Part shown: positions 1-5,885 of the stretch, piece after piece
Layout of the letters: every line of letters starts with the position of its first letter
Position numbering within the stretch: position 1 is the first letter of the stretch
Source: JBHHYS01 sp046757645
Lineage (GTDB): Bacteria; Acidobacteriota; Terriglobia; Acidiferrales; 2-02-FULL-67-57
DNA: 18,953 bases
Assembly: GCA_046757645.1 (NCBI GenBank)
Contig: JBHHYS010000046.1
Location: forward strand, 1 to 18,953
Reading direction: 5' to 3'
The notes under the pieces: generated by a model
The model's database searches: none
Seen by the model: only the letters and a program-made list of their open reading frames with translations
What the model was told of the DNA's origin: nothing
Position numbers and translations under genes: made by a program

Positions 1-645
1 TTCCTGGCCTGCTCGGGCTACCCCGACTGCACCAACACCCGCGAGCCGGAGATGGATGTGCGGGGGATTGAGTCCGACGACACCGCGCCCGAAAGCGAGA
101 CGCAGTACTGCGAGAACTGCGGTCGGGAGATGGTGGTCAAGCGCGGCCGCTACGGCACCTTCTATGCCTGTACGGGCTACCCCGACTGCAAAACCACCAA
201 GCCGCTGGTGGCCCGGGGGCGCCCCGCCGAGCCGGTGCCGCTCAACGAGAACTGCCCGGAGTGTGGCGGCCAACTGGTGGAAAAGGTGGGCCGCTACGGG
301 CTCTTCATCGCCTGCTCGAACTTTCCCGAATGCCGCTACACCCGGCAGAAGACCTTGGGCATCAAGTGTCCGGAGTGCGGGGAAGGGGAGCTGGTGGAGC
401 GGCGGGCGCGTCGGGGCCGCCGCCTCTTCTACGGCTGCTCGCGCTACCCCAACTGCAAGTTCACCGTGGGTGACAAGCCCCGCGCCGAGCCCTGCCCGCA
501 GTGCGGCGCTCCGTTGACCTACGAGAAACGGCGTCGGACCGGCGCGCTCCGCTACTGCCGCAATCCGAAGTGCGACTACCAAGTTCCCCTGGCCCCACCC
601 GCCAAAGAGACGGTGGTCCAGGAAGCCACCAGCCGCCGCGACTAG
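1..645 (+). CDS. topA: DNA topoisomerase I, C-terminal zinc-ribbon region (5' end outside window)
   Basis: The reading frame is open from base 1, so the gene starts upstream; the ATG at 52 is internal. The visible 214 codons are a string of topoisomerase-type C4 zinc ribbons. The window opens inside one (FLACSGYPDC), followed by ribbons beginning YCENCG, NCPECGG, KCPECGEG and PCPQCG, each closing with a C-x-x-(Y/F)P-x-C or similar motif. In type IA topoisomerases these domains bind single-stranded DNA and help strand passage; the catalytic Toprim domain and tyrosine lie outside the window. The protein ends in a short polar tail. It converges with the HXXEE gene on the other strand, and xerC, its common chromosomal partner, lies about 1.8 kb downstream beyond an intervening operon. 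The call is secure; the number of ribbons in the whole protein cannot be seen. Confidence 0.95.
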   Translation, partial: FLACSGYPDCTNTREPEMDVRGIESDDTAPESETQYCENCGREMVVKRGRYGTFYACTGYPDCKTTKPLVARGRPAEPVPLNENCPECGGQLVEKVGRYGLFIACSNFPECRYTRQKTLGIKCPECGEGELVERRARRGRRLFYGCSRYPNCKFTVGDKPRAEPCPQCGAPLTYEKRRRTGALRYCRNPKCDYQVPLAPPAKETVVQEATSRRD

Positions 646-737
646 CGCAGCTCCCTGATGTAAAGAACGGGTGAGGCAGTTCGCACCTCCGCTGGCCTCT
701 CCCGTCTCTTTCCTGTTGTTCCTTTGCATTCCGGCGG

Positions 738-757
738 GTCAGGGCTTTAGCCCTGAC
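738..757. repeat. Perfect palindromic hairpin between convergent genes
   Basis: GTCAGGGCTTTAGCCCTGAC has an 8-bp perfect stem around a TTTA loop. It sits in the 193-bp gap between topA and the minus-strand operon, so it could act as a terminator for either side. It has no clear T-tract. A palindrome of the same design (GGCNNGGC-TTNA) occurs after xerC at 3645-3664, which suggests a dispersed REP-like family. Nothing else is recognised in this gap. Confidence 0.6.
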
Positions 758-838
758 ATTTCACTTTGGCGTCCGTTCCGGGTGGGGCGAGCCGGCTCGC
801 TTCGATGCCGGCACGTAGGGTGGGTGGGCGGCTAGGGG

Positions 839-1294
839 CTAAGCTTCCAATGTGCCGGCGCGGCGAAGCTCCCCCAACAAGCGGCTCCCCAAGATGAGCA
901 GAATCGGGGCGGAGGCTGCGCCCGGAACATAGCCAGCGAAAATTACCGTACCGGTGAGATGCGCGGTGCCGTTCAAGACTTCAATCACCCCTGCCACCCC
1001 GGCCAAAAACAACGCCCAGCGCCTGCCCGCTTGCACGAAGGGCAGAGTGACGAGGAAGAAAGCGATGAAAGTCATGTTCAGGATGGCAAAGGTATCCGCG
1101 GCCATGCGGAACTGAGGAAAGCTGGGGAGATAAGTGTGAATCAGCCCGGTGGCCTCCCAGAAAAAGTCGTAGAGATGCATGCGCATCTCCTCGATGCTGT
1201 GGGCCGCCTGCCCCAGCCCCAGCAAGAGATAGATGGCTCCGAGCCGGCGGACCGGAGGCGGGTTGGCAGCCATGCGAAAGCTCTCGTCTATCAC
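839..1294 (-). CDS. HXXEE-domain membrane protein
   Basis: This is a 151-residue hydrophobic protein with about four membrane segments. The motif HSIEE at residues 32-36, just after the first hydrophobic stretch (YLLLGLGQAA), matches the name-giving motif of the HXXEE family (PF13787), which has no established function. A second histidine sits in the conserved-looking NGTAHLTGT segment near residue 110. The start taken here is GTG at 1294, overlapping the TGA stop of the upstream selenoprotein gene as GTGA, a sign of translational coupling. An ATG at 1273 is an alternative that would shorten the protein by seven residues. It is the last gene of a three-gene minus-strand operon. The family assignment rests on the motif and topology; the function is unknown. 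Confidence 0.7.
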   Translation of the reverse strand: MIDESFRMAANPPPVRRLGAIYLLLGLGQAAHSIEEMRMHLYDFFWEATGLIHTYLPSFPQFRMAADTFAILNMTFIAFFLVTLPFVQAGRRWALFLAGVAGVIEVLNGTAHLTGTVIFAGYVPGAASAPILLILGSRLLGELRRAGTLEA

Positions 1295-1842
1295 CGCCGG
1301 CTGGTTTCGGTTTTCTCCAACTCGACGTCAAAGCAGAGGTTGAAGCGATTCGTCAAGTTCATGGTCCCGATGATCAGGGCCAACTCCACGAGATGCGATT
1401 CCCCAAACCATTTGCGGAGCTTTTTGATGTCGTCATCGGTGACGCTGCCGGGCGCCCGGGTCAGTTTTTCTGCCAGGCGAATCACCGCCCGGGCGCGCTC
1501 ATCGAAGACCCCCGCGGCTTCCCAGTCGTCTCGATTGAGGGCGGCAATCTGCTCTTCGCTCAAGCCGGCGCGCTTCCCCGAAGCGCAGTGGTGGGTGGTT
1601 CAATAGTGGCAGGCGTTGAGCACGGCGGTGCGCACCGCGGCCAGCTCCTTGGTCTGGGCATCCACCGCCCCGCCCGTCCACAACTCCTTGTAGAAGTTGG
1701 CAAAGGTGAGGAGCAGTTCCGGCCGGTGCGCCATGGTCTTGAACAAATTAGGCACCGTGCCGAATTGCTTCTCGGCGGCGTCGTAGAGGCTGCGGAGAAC
1801 GATCGCCGCGCGCTCTTTGGGTATGGGACGAATCCGCGCCAT
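1291..1842 (-). CDS. AhpD-like (carboxymuconolactone decarboxylase family) selenoprotein with in-frame UGA
   Basis: Read through one UGA, this frame gives a 183-residue AhpD-like, peroxidase-related protein. The N-terminal part (MARIRPIPKE..., FGTVPNLFK, ELAAVRTAVLNACHY) ends at UGA codon 81, and the same frame continues TTHHCASGKRAGLSEEQ to the stop at 1291 with no frameshift. The UGA falls exactly where AhpD has its second redox cysteine: the normal CxxCxxxH becomes C78-H-Y-Sec81-T-T-H-H85. Known AhpD-like selenoproteins carry a CxxU motif, so the product is probably a thiol- or hydroperoxide-active cytoplasmic oxidoreductase. The start is ATG 1842 with AGGAGG four bases upstream. A SECIS-like hairpin follows the UGA. 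It lies 25 bp after the membrane-protein gene and overlaps the HXXEE gene by four bases. The alternative is a recent nonsense mutation. No sel genes are visible in the window. Confidence 0.8.
1570..1586 (-). promoter_or_regulatory. Bacterial SECIS-like hairpin downstream of the UGA
   Basis: On the mRNA strand, GCGCTTC-GGG-GAAGCGC forms a perfect 7-bp stem with a three-G loop. The loop begins 21 nt after the UGA at 1602-1600. Bacterial SECIS elements lie within the coding region just after the UGA, with the apical loop roughly 16-37 nt away and a G at the start of the loop, so geometry and loop composition both fit. It would bind SelB-GTP-Sec-tRNA. The hairpin is part of the codons for CASGKR, so chance pairing in GC-rich coding DNA cannot be excluded from sequence alone. 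Confidence 0.7.
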
Positions 1843-1867
1843 AGAACCTCCTGCGAATCTTTCGCGG

Positions 1868-2293
1868 CTAGCCGGTGGATTGGGGCGGGGGTTGATAGAC
1901 AGCCGCCACCACCACCCCGGACAGTAGCGCCTGCAGGTAGCCGAAGACAATCCATTTCAGCGCCAGCGTTCCCGGCACGGGATAGGCCACGTATTCCGCG
2001 AACGCCACCGGCGCCAGCAGCGTGCCCAGAATCAGACCGTAGCGAATGCCCTGCCCGAACCAGTGCTTCGGGGCTTCGTACCCCTTGGCGTAAATCAAGC
2101 AGAACGCCAGGGCAAAGATCAGGTTGCCCAGATAGAGCAGGGGCAGCCGCTGCAGAAATTCCTTCTCACCCCGAAGGGCAGAGGTGATGGCTTCATAGTC
2201 CGGCGCCAGAATCATGTTGTGGATTACGTAGGCGGCAGCCGAATACATCACAAAGACTGCGATCACGGCGACTAGATACTTTTTGGCGTCCAT
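1868..2293 (-). CDS. Small membrane protein of unknown function, first gene of the selenoprotein operon
   Basis: This 141-residue protein has about four hydrophobic segments: near residues 5-25 (LVAVIAVFVMYSAAAYVI), 52-69 (LLYLGNLIFALAFCLIY), 86-105 and 111-132. Between the first two is a short polar loop (APDYEAITSALRGEKEF), and a conserved-looking KGYE follows the second. I do not recognise a named family with confidence; it resembles small uncharacterised four-helix membrane proteins found in several phyla. The start is ATG 2293, with AAAGGAG about eight bases upstream. It is the promoter-proximal gene of the operon and diverges from xerC. Co-transcription with an AhpD-like redox protein hints at membrane-associated stress or redox work, which is inference only. 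Confidence 0.7.
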   Translation of the reverse strand: MDAKKYLVAVIAVFVMYSAAAYVIHNMILAPDYEAITSALRGEKEFLQRLPLLYLGNLIFALAFCLIYAKGYEAPKHWFGQGIRYGLILGTLLAPVAFAEYVAYPVPGTLALKWIVFGYLQALLSGVVVAAVYQPPPQSTG

Positions 2294-2352
2294 GGGCGCG
2301 CTCCTTTCGGCACGGTTGTCCGGCGAGCTTCCCGGGGCCGAATGCTGTCTCG

Positions 2353-2358
2353 TATAAT
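2353..2358 (+). promoter_or_regulatory. Possible -10 box for xerC
   Basis: An exact TATAAT lies in the 186-bp divergent gap upstream of xerC, within a short AT-rich patch (CGTATAATTCTATC) in otherwise GC-rich DNA. No convincing TTGACA-like -35 is visible at 16-18 bp spacing, so this is a weak call. On the opposite strand the same patch reads TAGAATTATAC and could instead serve the selenoprotein operon. Confidence 0.25.
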
Positions 2359-2389
2359 TCTATCCCAAGTGCAGGAGTCCTACGCCAGG

Positions 2390-2461
2390 GATGCGCACAG
2401 ATTCTTTCAGCGGCAACCCCGCCGCCCCGGAGAAGAAAGTCCGTGTCTATCTGTGCGCATC
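2390..2461 (+). repeat. 13-bp inverted repeat in the xerC leader
   Basis: GATGCGCACAGAT at 2390-2402 is perfectly complementary to ATCTGTGCGCATC at 2449-2461, with 46 bases between. Inside, CTTTC (2404-2408) pairs with GAAAG (2435-2439), lengthening the possible stem. The structure lies between the TATAAT patch and the xerC start, so it would sit in the mRNA leader. It may be a dispersed intergenic repeat rather than a regulator. Confidence 0.55.
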
Positions 2462-2479
2462 TGTGGTTTCATTGAGTTG

Positions 2480-3592
2480 ATGCAGCAGGCAGTGGAGAAA
2501 TTCCTGGTCTACCTGCGGGACGAGCGCAACGCCTCGGCGCACACCCTGCGGAATTATCGCAGCGACCTCGAACAGTTCCGCGACTACCTGGCCATCCCCG
2601 ACCGCCACGGCCGGGTGCACGAGCCGCGCCTCGCTGACGTCGATCACCTGCTGATCCGCGAATACCTGGGCGATCTCTACAGCCGGAACCGGCAGAAGAG
2701 TTCGGTGGCGCGCAAGCTGGCGGCGCTGCGCTCCTTTTTCAAGTTTTGCGTCCGCGAAGGCTTGCTGGGGGAGAATCCCGCGCGCTTGGTGCGCACCCCG
2801 CGGCTACCGCAGCGGCTCCCCGGCGTGCTGACCGCGGAGCAAGTCAACCGCTTCCTTGACGCCCTGGCCGAGCGTCGGCCGGTGGGCCCGGTTTCCTCCG
2901 GCGGGCCTGCGCACCGGCCTGCCCACCGAAGCCGGAGCGCAGGTGGGAGCCTCGGCGTAGGTGGGCGGGCGGCGAAGCGGCGGGATGAGCGCGCCCGGTG
3001 GCTCCTCCGCCGCGATCGCGCTCTCTTGGAACTGCTCTACGCTTCCGGACTGCGCGCCAGCGAGCTGGTGGGGCTCGACCTGCGCGACCTCGACCCCAAA
3101 GAACAAATGCTGCGCGTGCGCGGCAAGGGCCGCAAAGAGCGCCTCGTCCCCTTTGGCTCCAAGGCACGCGCAGCTCTCGACCGCTATCTCGAAGCCCGCG
3201 GGGAAATCATGGCCGCTGGTGGTGAGCGAAGTCGAACCACAGCCAGGAAGAGCAGGCCTGCCCGCCGAAGCTTGCCTGCGCAGGCAGGCTCGGAGGGCGT
3301 AGGCGGAGAAGGCAACGAGGCCGTGTTTCTCAACCACCAGGGCAGTCGGCTGAGCCCCCGCGCGCTGGGCCTCATCGTCAAGAAGTACAGCCAGCTCTTC
3401 GATCCCAACTGGGACCTGCACCCGCACGCCCTGCGGCACGCCTTCGCCACCCACCTGCTCAGTGAGGGCGCCGACCTGCGCGCCATCCAGGAGCTCCTCG
3501 GCCACCGCTCGCTTTCGACCACCCAGAAGTACACCTCCGTCTCCATCCAGCAACTGATGGAGGTCTACGACCGCGCCCACCCGAGAGCATAG
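2480..3592 (+). CDS. xerC: XerC/XerD-type tyrosine recombinase with two in-frame insertions
   Basis: The 370-residue product has an N-terminal SAM-like core-binding domain (QQAVEKFLVYLRDERNAS..., HTLRNYRSDL) and a C-terminal tyrosine recombinase domain. All catalytic residues are visible: R192 (ASGLRASELVG), K216 (RGKGRKERLVP), H316 and R319 (HPHALRHAFATH), H342 (LLGHRS) and nucleophile Y351 (TQKYTSV). XerC/D normally has about 300 residues. The surplus lies in two low-complexity, Arg/Gly/Pro-rich stretches at about 132-176 and 243-280, each encoded by palindromic repeat DNA. The start chosen is ATG 2480, where homology begins; a 46-codon upstream extension is unlike the family. Linkage to topA points to a housekeeping chromosome-dimer resolvase rather than a phage integrase. 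XerC versus XerD cannot be settled here. Confidence 0.9.
   Translation: MQQAVEKFLVYLRDERNASAHTLRNYRSDLEQFRDYLAIPDRHGRVHEPRLADVDHLLIREYLGDLYSRNRQKSSVARKLAALRSFFKFCVREGLLGENPARLVRTPRLPQRLPGVLTAEQVNRFLDALAERRPVGPVSSGGPAHRPAHRSRSAGGSLGVGGRAAKRRDERARWLLRRDRALLELLYASGLRASELVGLDLRDLDPKEQMLRVRGKGRKERLVPFGSKARAALDRYLEARGEIMAAGGERSRTTARKSRPARRSLPAQAGSEGVGGEGNEAVFLNHQGSRLSPRALGLIVKKYSQLFDPNWDLHPHALRHAFATHLLSEGADLRAIQELLGHRSLSTTQKYTSVSIQQLMEVYDRAHPRA
2917..2970 (+). repeat. Palindromic element inserted in frame in xerC (copy 1)
   Basis: The arms GCCTGCCCACC (2917-2927) and GGTGGGCGGGC (2960-2970) are inverted with one mismatch, and the pairing continues imperfectly inward (CCGAAGCC against AGCCTCGG). 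The element is translated without a stop as the Arg/Gly-rich linker between the core-binding and catalytic domains. It shares the CGAAG...GGCGTAGG layout with the second element at 3256-3306, so the two look like members of one family. Confidence 0.6.
3219..3306 (+). repeat. Composite palindromic insertion in xerC (copy 2)
   Basis: Three nested inverted repeats lie together. GTGGT/ACCAC (3219-3223 and 3236-3240) encloses GAGCGAAGTCGA. GCCTGCGCAGGC (3274-3285) is a perfect 12-base palindrome, extended by flanking pairs to 3269-3290. Outer CCGCC/GGCGG (3262-3266 and 3302-3306) has the same CCGAAG...GGCGTAGGCGG frame as copy 1. The block is read through as an Arg/Gly/Ser-rich loop just before AVFLNHQGSRLSPR, a position where the recombinase fold tolerates loops. 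Confidence 0.6.
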
Positions 3593-3593
3593 T

Positions 3594-3617
3594 GCCCGGT
3601 GGGAGGTGCCACCGGGC
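3594..3617 (+). terminator. Terminator-like hairpin after xerC
   Basis: GCCCGGTGG and CCACCGGGC form a perfect 9-bp stem with a 6-base loop (GAGGTG), starting one base after the xerC stop codon. No T-tract follows, so it is either a weak intrinsic terminator, an mRNA-stabilising hairpin or a repeat. Confidence 0.5.
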
Positions 3618-3644
3618 TCAGCGTAGTGGTGGCGATGTCGTTAG

Positions 3645-3664
3645 GGCACGGCTTCAGCCGTGCC
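3645..3664. repeat. Perfect palindrome of the same type as 738-757
   Basis: GGCACGGCTTCAGCCGTGCC has an 8-bp perfect stem with a TTCA loop. It matches the design of the palindrome after topA (stem ending GGC, loop TTNA, stem starting GCC). Both lie just downstream of plus-strand genes. Confidence 0.6.
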
Positions 3665-3771
3665 GAAGGGTTTGCGGCCTCGGGGAATCAATCTGAATGA
3701 AGGAGCCGCCGGCCTGCCCTGACGAAGCCTAAAGGGCAAAGTCGCGGGTGCGGAGCACCTCTTCCGGACTA

Positions 3772-3894
3772 GTCGCGGGTCGCCGGTGTCAGTCGGCTTC
3801 GGCGGTGGCGGTGGTCTTCGCGGGGCGGAAGAGGCGGTTGTTGTAAAGGGTGAGCAGCCAGACCAGGTTGGCCCCGAAGGTAACCCAGCCGAGC
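3772..3894 (-). repeat. Left copy of 123-bp direct repeat: 3' fragment of a CDP-alcohol phosphatidyltransferase gene
   Basis: This segment matches 5945-6067 at 119 of 123 positions (differences at 3776, 3784, 3786 and 3846). It carries the last ~35 codons of the phosphatidyltransferase (ending ...TATAEAD), the stop codon, and 17 bases beyond the stop. It has no start of its own and is a gene remnant. With the right copy it brackets the ATPase-PIN island in the same orientation, as att-like or recombination-derived repeats would. Confidence 0.85.
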
Positions 3895-3949
3895 GAGGAG
3901 AACCACCTTTCTGCAGCGGTTTGCCGAACGACAGAGTGTGTGCACAAAC

Positions 3950-4423
3950 CTAGACTTGGTTCTGGGCCACACTCGCCGTGACTATGTAAATATCTAGACG
4001 TCTCCTGAATTCAGTTCGCTTCGCTTCCGCGAAGTCGGTAAAATCATGAGACACGAACGCGTGAGACTGGGAGTTGCATGTAACTTTGACAAAAACGTGA
4101 TCTGCCTTCTTTCTAATCAGCTGACGAATTATTTTCCCAACCCGGTTGTCTACGGCCCTTCCGATCTTAACAATGCGGCCCGACATCCCTAGTTTTACTA
4201 TCACAGCGTACGCCTGGGACCCCGGTGTGATTCTTTCGCGGTACTCGTGCCCAATTCGACTGCGATTCCTGCTTGGGTCCAGGTCAAAACCCTCGTCCAC
4301 GCAGAGTTCAGTTTTCCCGGCCAATAATTTATTCAAGAAGCTCTTAGCTGCGACCCGCATTGGCTGACGTGGGTCGTACGAATGCTGAAAAACGTTCGTA
4401 TCCACTACTACGTCTATAAGCAT
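3950..4423 (-). CDS. PIN-like nuclease, partner of the AAA ATPase
   Basis: This 157-residue protein begins IDVVVDTNVFQHS, the typical first strand of a PIN RNase domain with D8 and the DTN motif. Further acidic residues sit where PIN domains place theirs: E60 (GHEYRE), D108 (KKADHVF) and D127/D130 (SHDFTDF), giving a plausible D-E-D-D metal site. PIN domains cut single-stranded RNA, often tRNA, in toxin and defence systems. The ATG at 4423 follows the ATPase stop after only three bases with no clear ribosome site, so translation is probably coupled. A classic VapB-like antitoxin is absent; the ATPase is the only partner. The fold call rests on motifs, and the target is unknown. Confidence 0.65.
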   Translation of the reverse strand: MLIDVVVDTNVFQHSYDPRQPMRVAAKSFLNKLLAGKTELCVDEGFDLDPSRNRSRIGHEYRERITPGSQAYAVIVKLGMSGRIVKIGRAVDNRVGKIIRQLIRKKADHVFVKVTCNSQSHAFVSHDFTDFAEAKRTEFRRRLDIYIVTASVAQNQV

Positions 4424-4426
4424 AAG

Positions 4427-5833
4427 TTACTTGGTCTTTTGGGAGGGTTGCGATCTGGCAAGACGAAGGGCTTCGCCAATGGAGTCCTCGAAAAACCTCT
4501 TCGGCCACTCCTGCGGTTCAATGTGACCATCTTCCTGGATTGGTATTCTTCGGACAGAAGACTCCTCCTTCTGCTTCTCCACAAAGTACAAGGCCACATC
4601 CTGCGGCTTGAGTTCTCCCTCGGCAATCAGGCTGCGAAGCCTTAGGACTAGATGCTCGCTGTGGGTTTCAACTATGACCGTCTTGTCGGCTCCCGCTATG
4701 GCAGCGAAGAGATTAGCGAGAGTGCACTGCATTTTAGGGTTCAGATGGATTTCCGGCTGTTCCATAAAGATAATGCTATGAGCCTTGGCATGGAATCCCT
4801 GAACAATCAGCGGCAATAGTTGCGAAAGACCAAAGCCTGTATCAGCAAAGTCTACTTCAGACGCCTTCTTCCGTTCCCATATGCGAACTGCAAAAATACC
4901 TCGGTGAAGTGATTCACACCGTATTGAGTCAGCGAGTTGAAAAGTCCTCAGCCATCGCCTCACGTCTCTCAGAAATACAGCGTCCCTTTTCAGAAAAAGG
5001 ATCTGTGGAGCATCTTCTCCACGTAAGCCGACGGATTCAGGGAGTTCCTCCGAAATCTCGTAGAAACGCTTTGGATGCTGCCGCAGTGGACCCACATAGC
5101 TAAGTTGTGACAACAGCTCCGAGATCCTGAACTGTGTTACGCCCGTCACATCAAAGTAGTGTCGCACGTTCTCAGGTATCTTTAACCCTTTCTTCCTACT
5201 TACACCACGCCTCTTTTTCCTTTGCTCCTCTCTTATGAATTGGAACAAAAGATTGACTGAGGGAAAAAAGAAGTGTTCAGGCTTGCTGTCCCTTACAGCT
5301 TTACCGAACTTGCCTGCCAGATCCTCGACGAATTGGAGTCCATAGTTCCCTCCCCTTCGAAGCGTCCGCAAAAGATAAAGCCTATCGTATAGGTCGTGGA
5401 TCTCAAGGCGTCGTAAGTCTATTTTGGTCGGTTCAGCACCACGAGTGAACTCAAATGATGCTCGTCCCGGCGCATACGCTCCAACCGGCTTTATCTCCTT
5501 TTTTGGCCCACTGTCTTTTGGGTACCGAAACCGTAGGTTGAAAGAAACTGACTCATCGGCCTTGTGGCGGAACACAAGGTCACGAAACGTGCCAACATCC
5601 ACAAGAGGCCCCATCGTTTTTAAGGCGACGGCGGGATCCCGTGAGTCAAGGGTTTGTTTCATTAGCAACAGGGGAAGCAGTAGGCTGGTCTTCCCACTGT
5701 TGTTTGGCCCGATCAGGACTGTTAGAGGTCTTACTTCAATCCAACCGCTGTCTGCAAAACTCCGAAAGTTCTCCCATCGGAATTCAAACCGCGGTTGGAT
5801 TGGGCTAGGTGCTTTCTTCGAATTCGCAGCCAA
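4427..5833 (-). CDS. AAA family ATPase with C-terminal DUF3696-like region (putative defence ATPase)
   Basis: The 468-residue protein has an ABC/SMC-like, OLD-type ATPase head split by a long insert. It shows FRSF near residue 24, Walker A GPNNSGKTS at 42-50, signature motif TGFGLSQLLPL at 332-342, Walker B with SIIFMEQPEIHLNP at 353-366, and switch histidine H391 in VETHSEHLVLRL. The C-terminus (VALYFVEKQ... EWPKRFFED) matches the DUF3696 pattern. There is no Toprim nuclease domain, so nuclease activity would come from the downstream PIN-like protein. The start is TTG 5833 with GAGGAGGG seven bases upstream. ATPase-effector pairs of this kind (PARIS, Septu) act in abortive phage defence; this pair is not one of those by sequence as far as I can tell. 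Base composition is AT-richer than its neighbours. Confidence 0.85.
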   Translation of the reverse strand: MAANSKKAPSPIQPRFEFRWENFRSFADSGWIEVRPLTVLIGPNNSGKTSLLLPLLLMKQTLDSRDPAVALKTMGPLVDVGTFRDLVFRHKADESVSFNLRFRYPKDSGPKKEIKPVGAYAPGRASFEFTRGAEPTKIDLRRLEIHDLYDRLYLLRTLRRGGNYGLQFVEDLAGKFGKAVRDSKPEHFFFPSVNLLFQFIREEQRKKRRGVSRKKGLKIPENVRHYFDVTGVTQFRISELLSQLSYVGPLRQHPKRFYEISEELPESVGLRGEDAPQILFLKRDAVFLRDVRRWLRTFQLADSIRCESLHRGIFAVRIWERKKASEVDFADTGFGLSQLLPLIVQGFHAKAHSIIFMEQPEIHLNPKMQCTLANLFAAIAGADKTVIVETHSEHLVLRLRSLIAEGELKPQDVALYFVEKQKEESSVRRIPIQEDGHIEPQEWPKRFFEDSIGEALRLARSQPSQKTK

Positions 5834-5865
5834 TGTCTACCCTCCTCTAGCGGGAAGAGCGAAAT

Positions 5866-5885
5866 TGTATCCAACACTGTATCCA
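5866..5885 (-). promoter_or_regulatory. Tandem 8-bp repeats upstream of the ATPase gene
   Basis: TGGATACA occurs twice on the minus strand (5885-5878 and 5873-5866), 12 bp apart, 33 bases upstream of the TTG start. The second copy runs into TACAAT, a good -10 match, with no clear -35. Tandem sites about one helical turn apart could bind a regulator; no regulator gene is present. Confidence 0.3.

Larger units (their letters stand above)
3593..3949. other. Gene-free gap between xerC and the PIN-like gene
   Basis: These 357 bases hold no credible gene. They contain the xerC-proximal hairpin, the palindrome at 3645-3664, a small inverted repeat TGCCCT/AGGGCA (3715-3720 and 3733-3738), a short hairpin GGTGC-GGA-GCACC (3747-3759), and the 123-bp copy of the 3' end of the CDP-alcohol phosphatidyltransferase gene (3772-3894). 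The last 55 bases lead to the stop codon of the PIN-like gene and show nothing recognisable. Confidence 0.7.

Noticed and set aside
1291..1842. Reading the AhpD-like gene as a pseudogene or as two separate genes
   Set aside because: The UGA is exactly at a catalytic Cys position, there is no frameshift or decay after it, a SECIS-like hairpin follows, and the downstream piece alone would begin at a TTG without a ribosome site.
2480..3592. XerC as the integrase of the neighbouring ATPase-PIN island
   Set aside because: It lies outside the 123-bp repeats, is linked to topA as housekeeping Xer genes often are, and has GC-rich composition like the chromosome rather than the island. A role in trans remains possible but unsupported.
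3769..3972. A 67-codon minus-strand reading frame over the left direct repeat
   Set aside because: It is out of frame with the duplicated phosphatidyltransferase end, overlaps the PIN-like gene's 3' end, and has no ribosome site or family similarity; it arises from the repeat copy.
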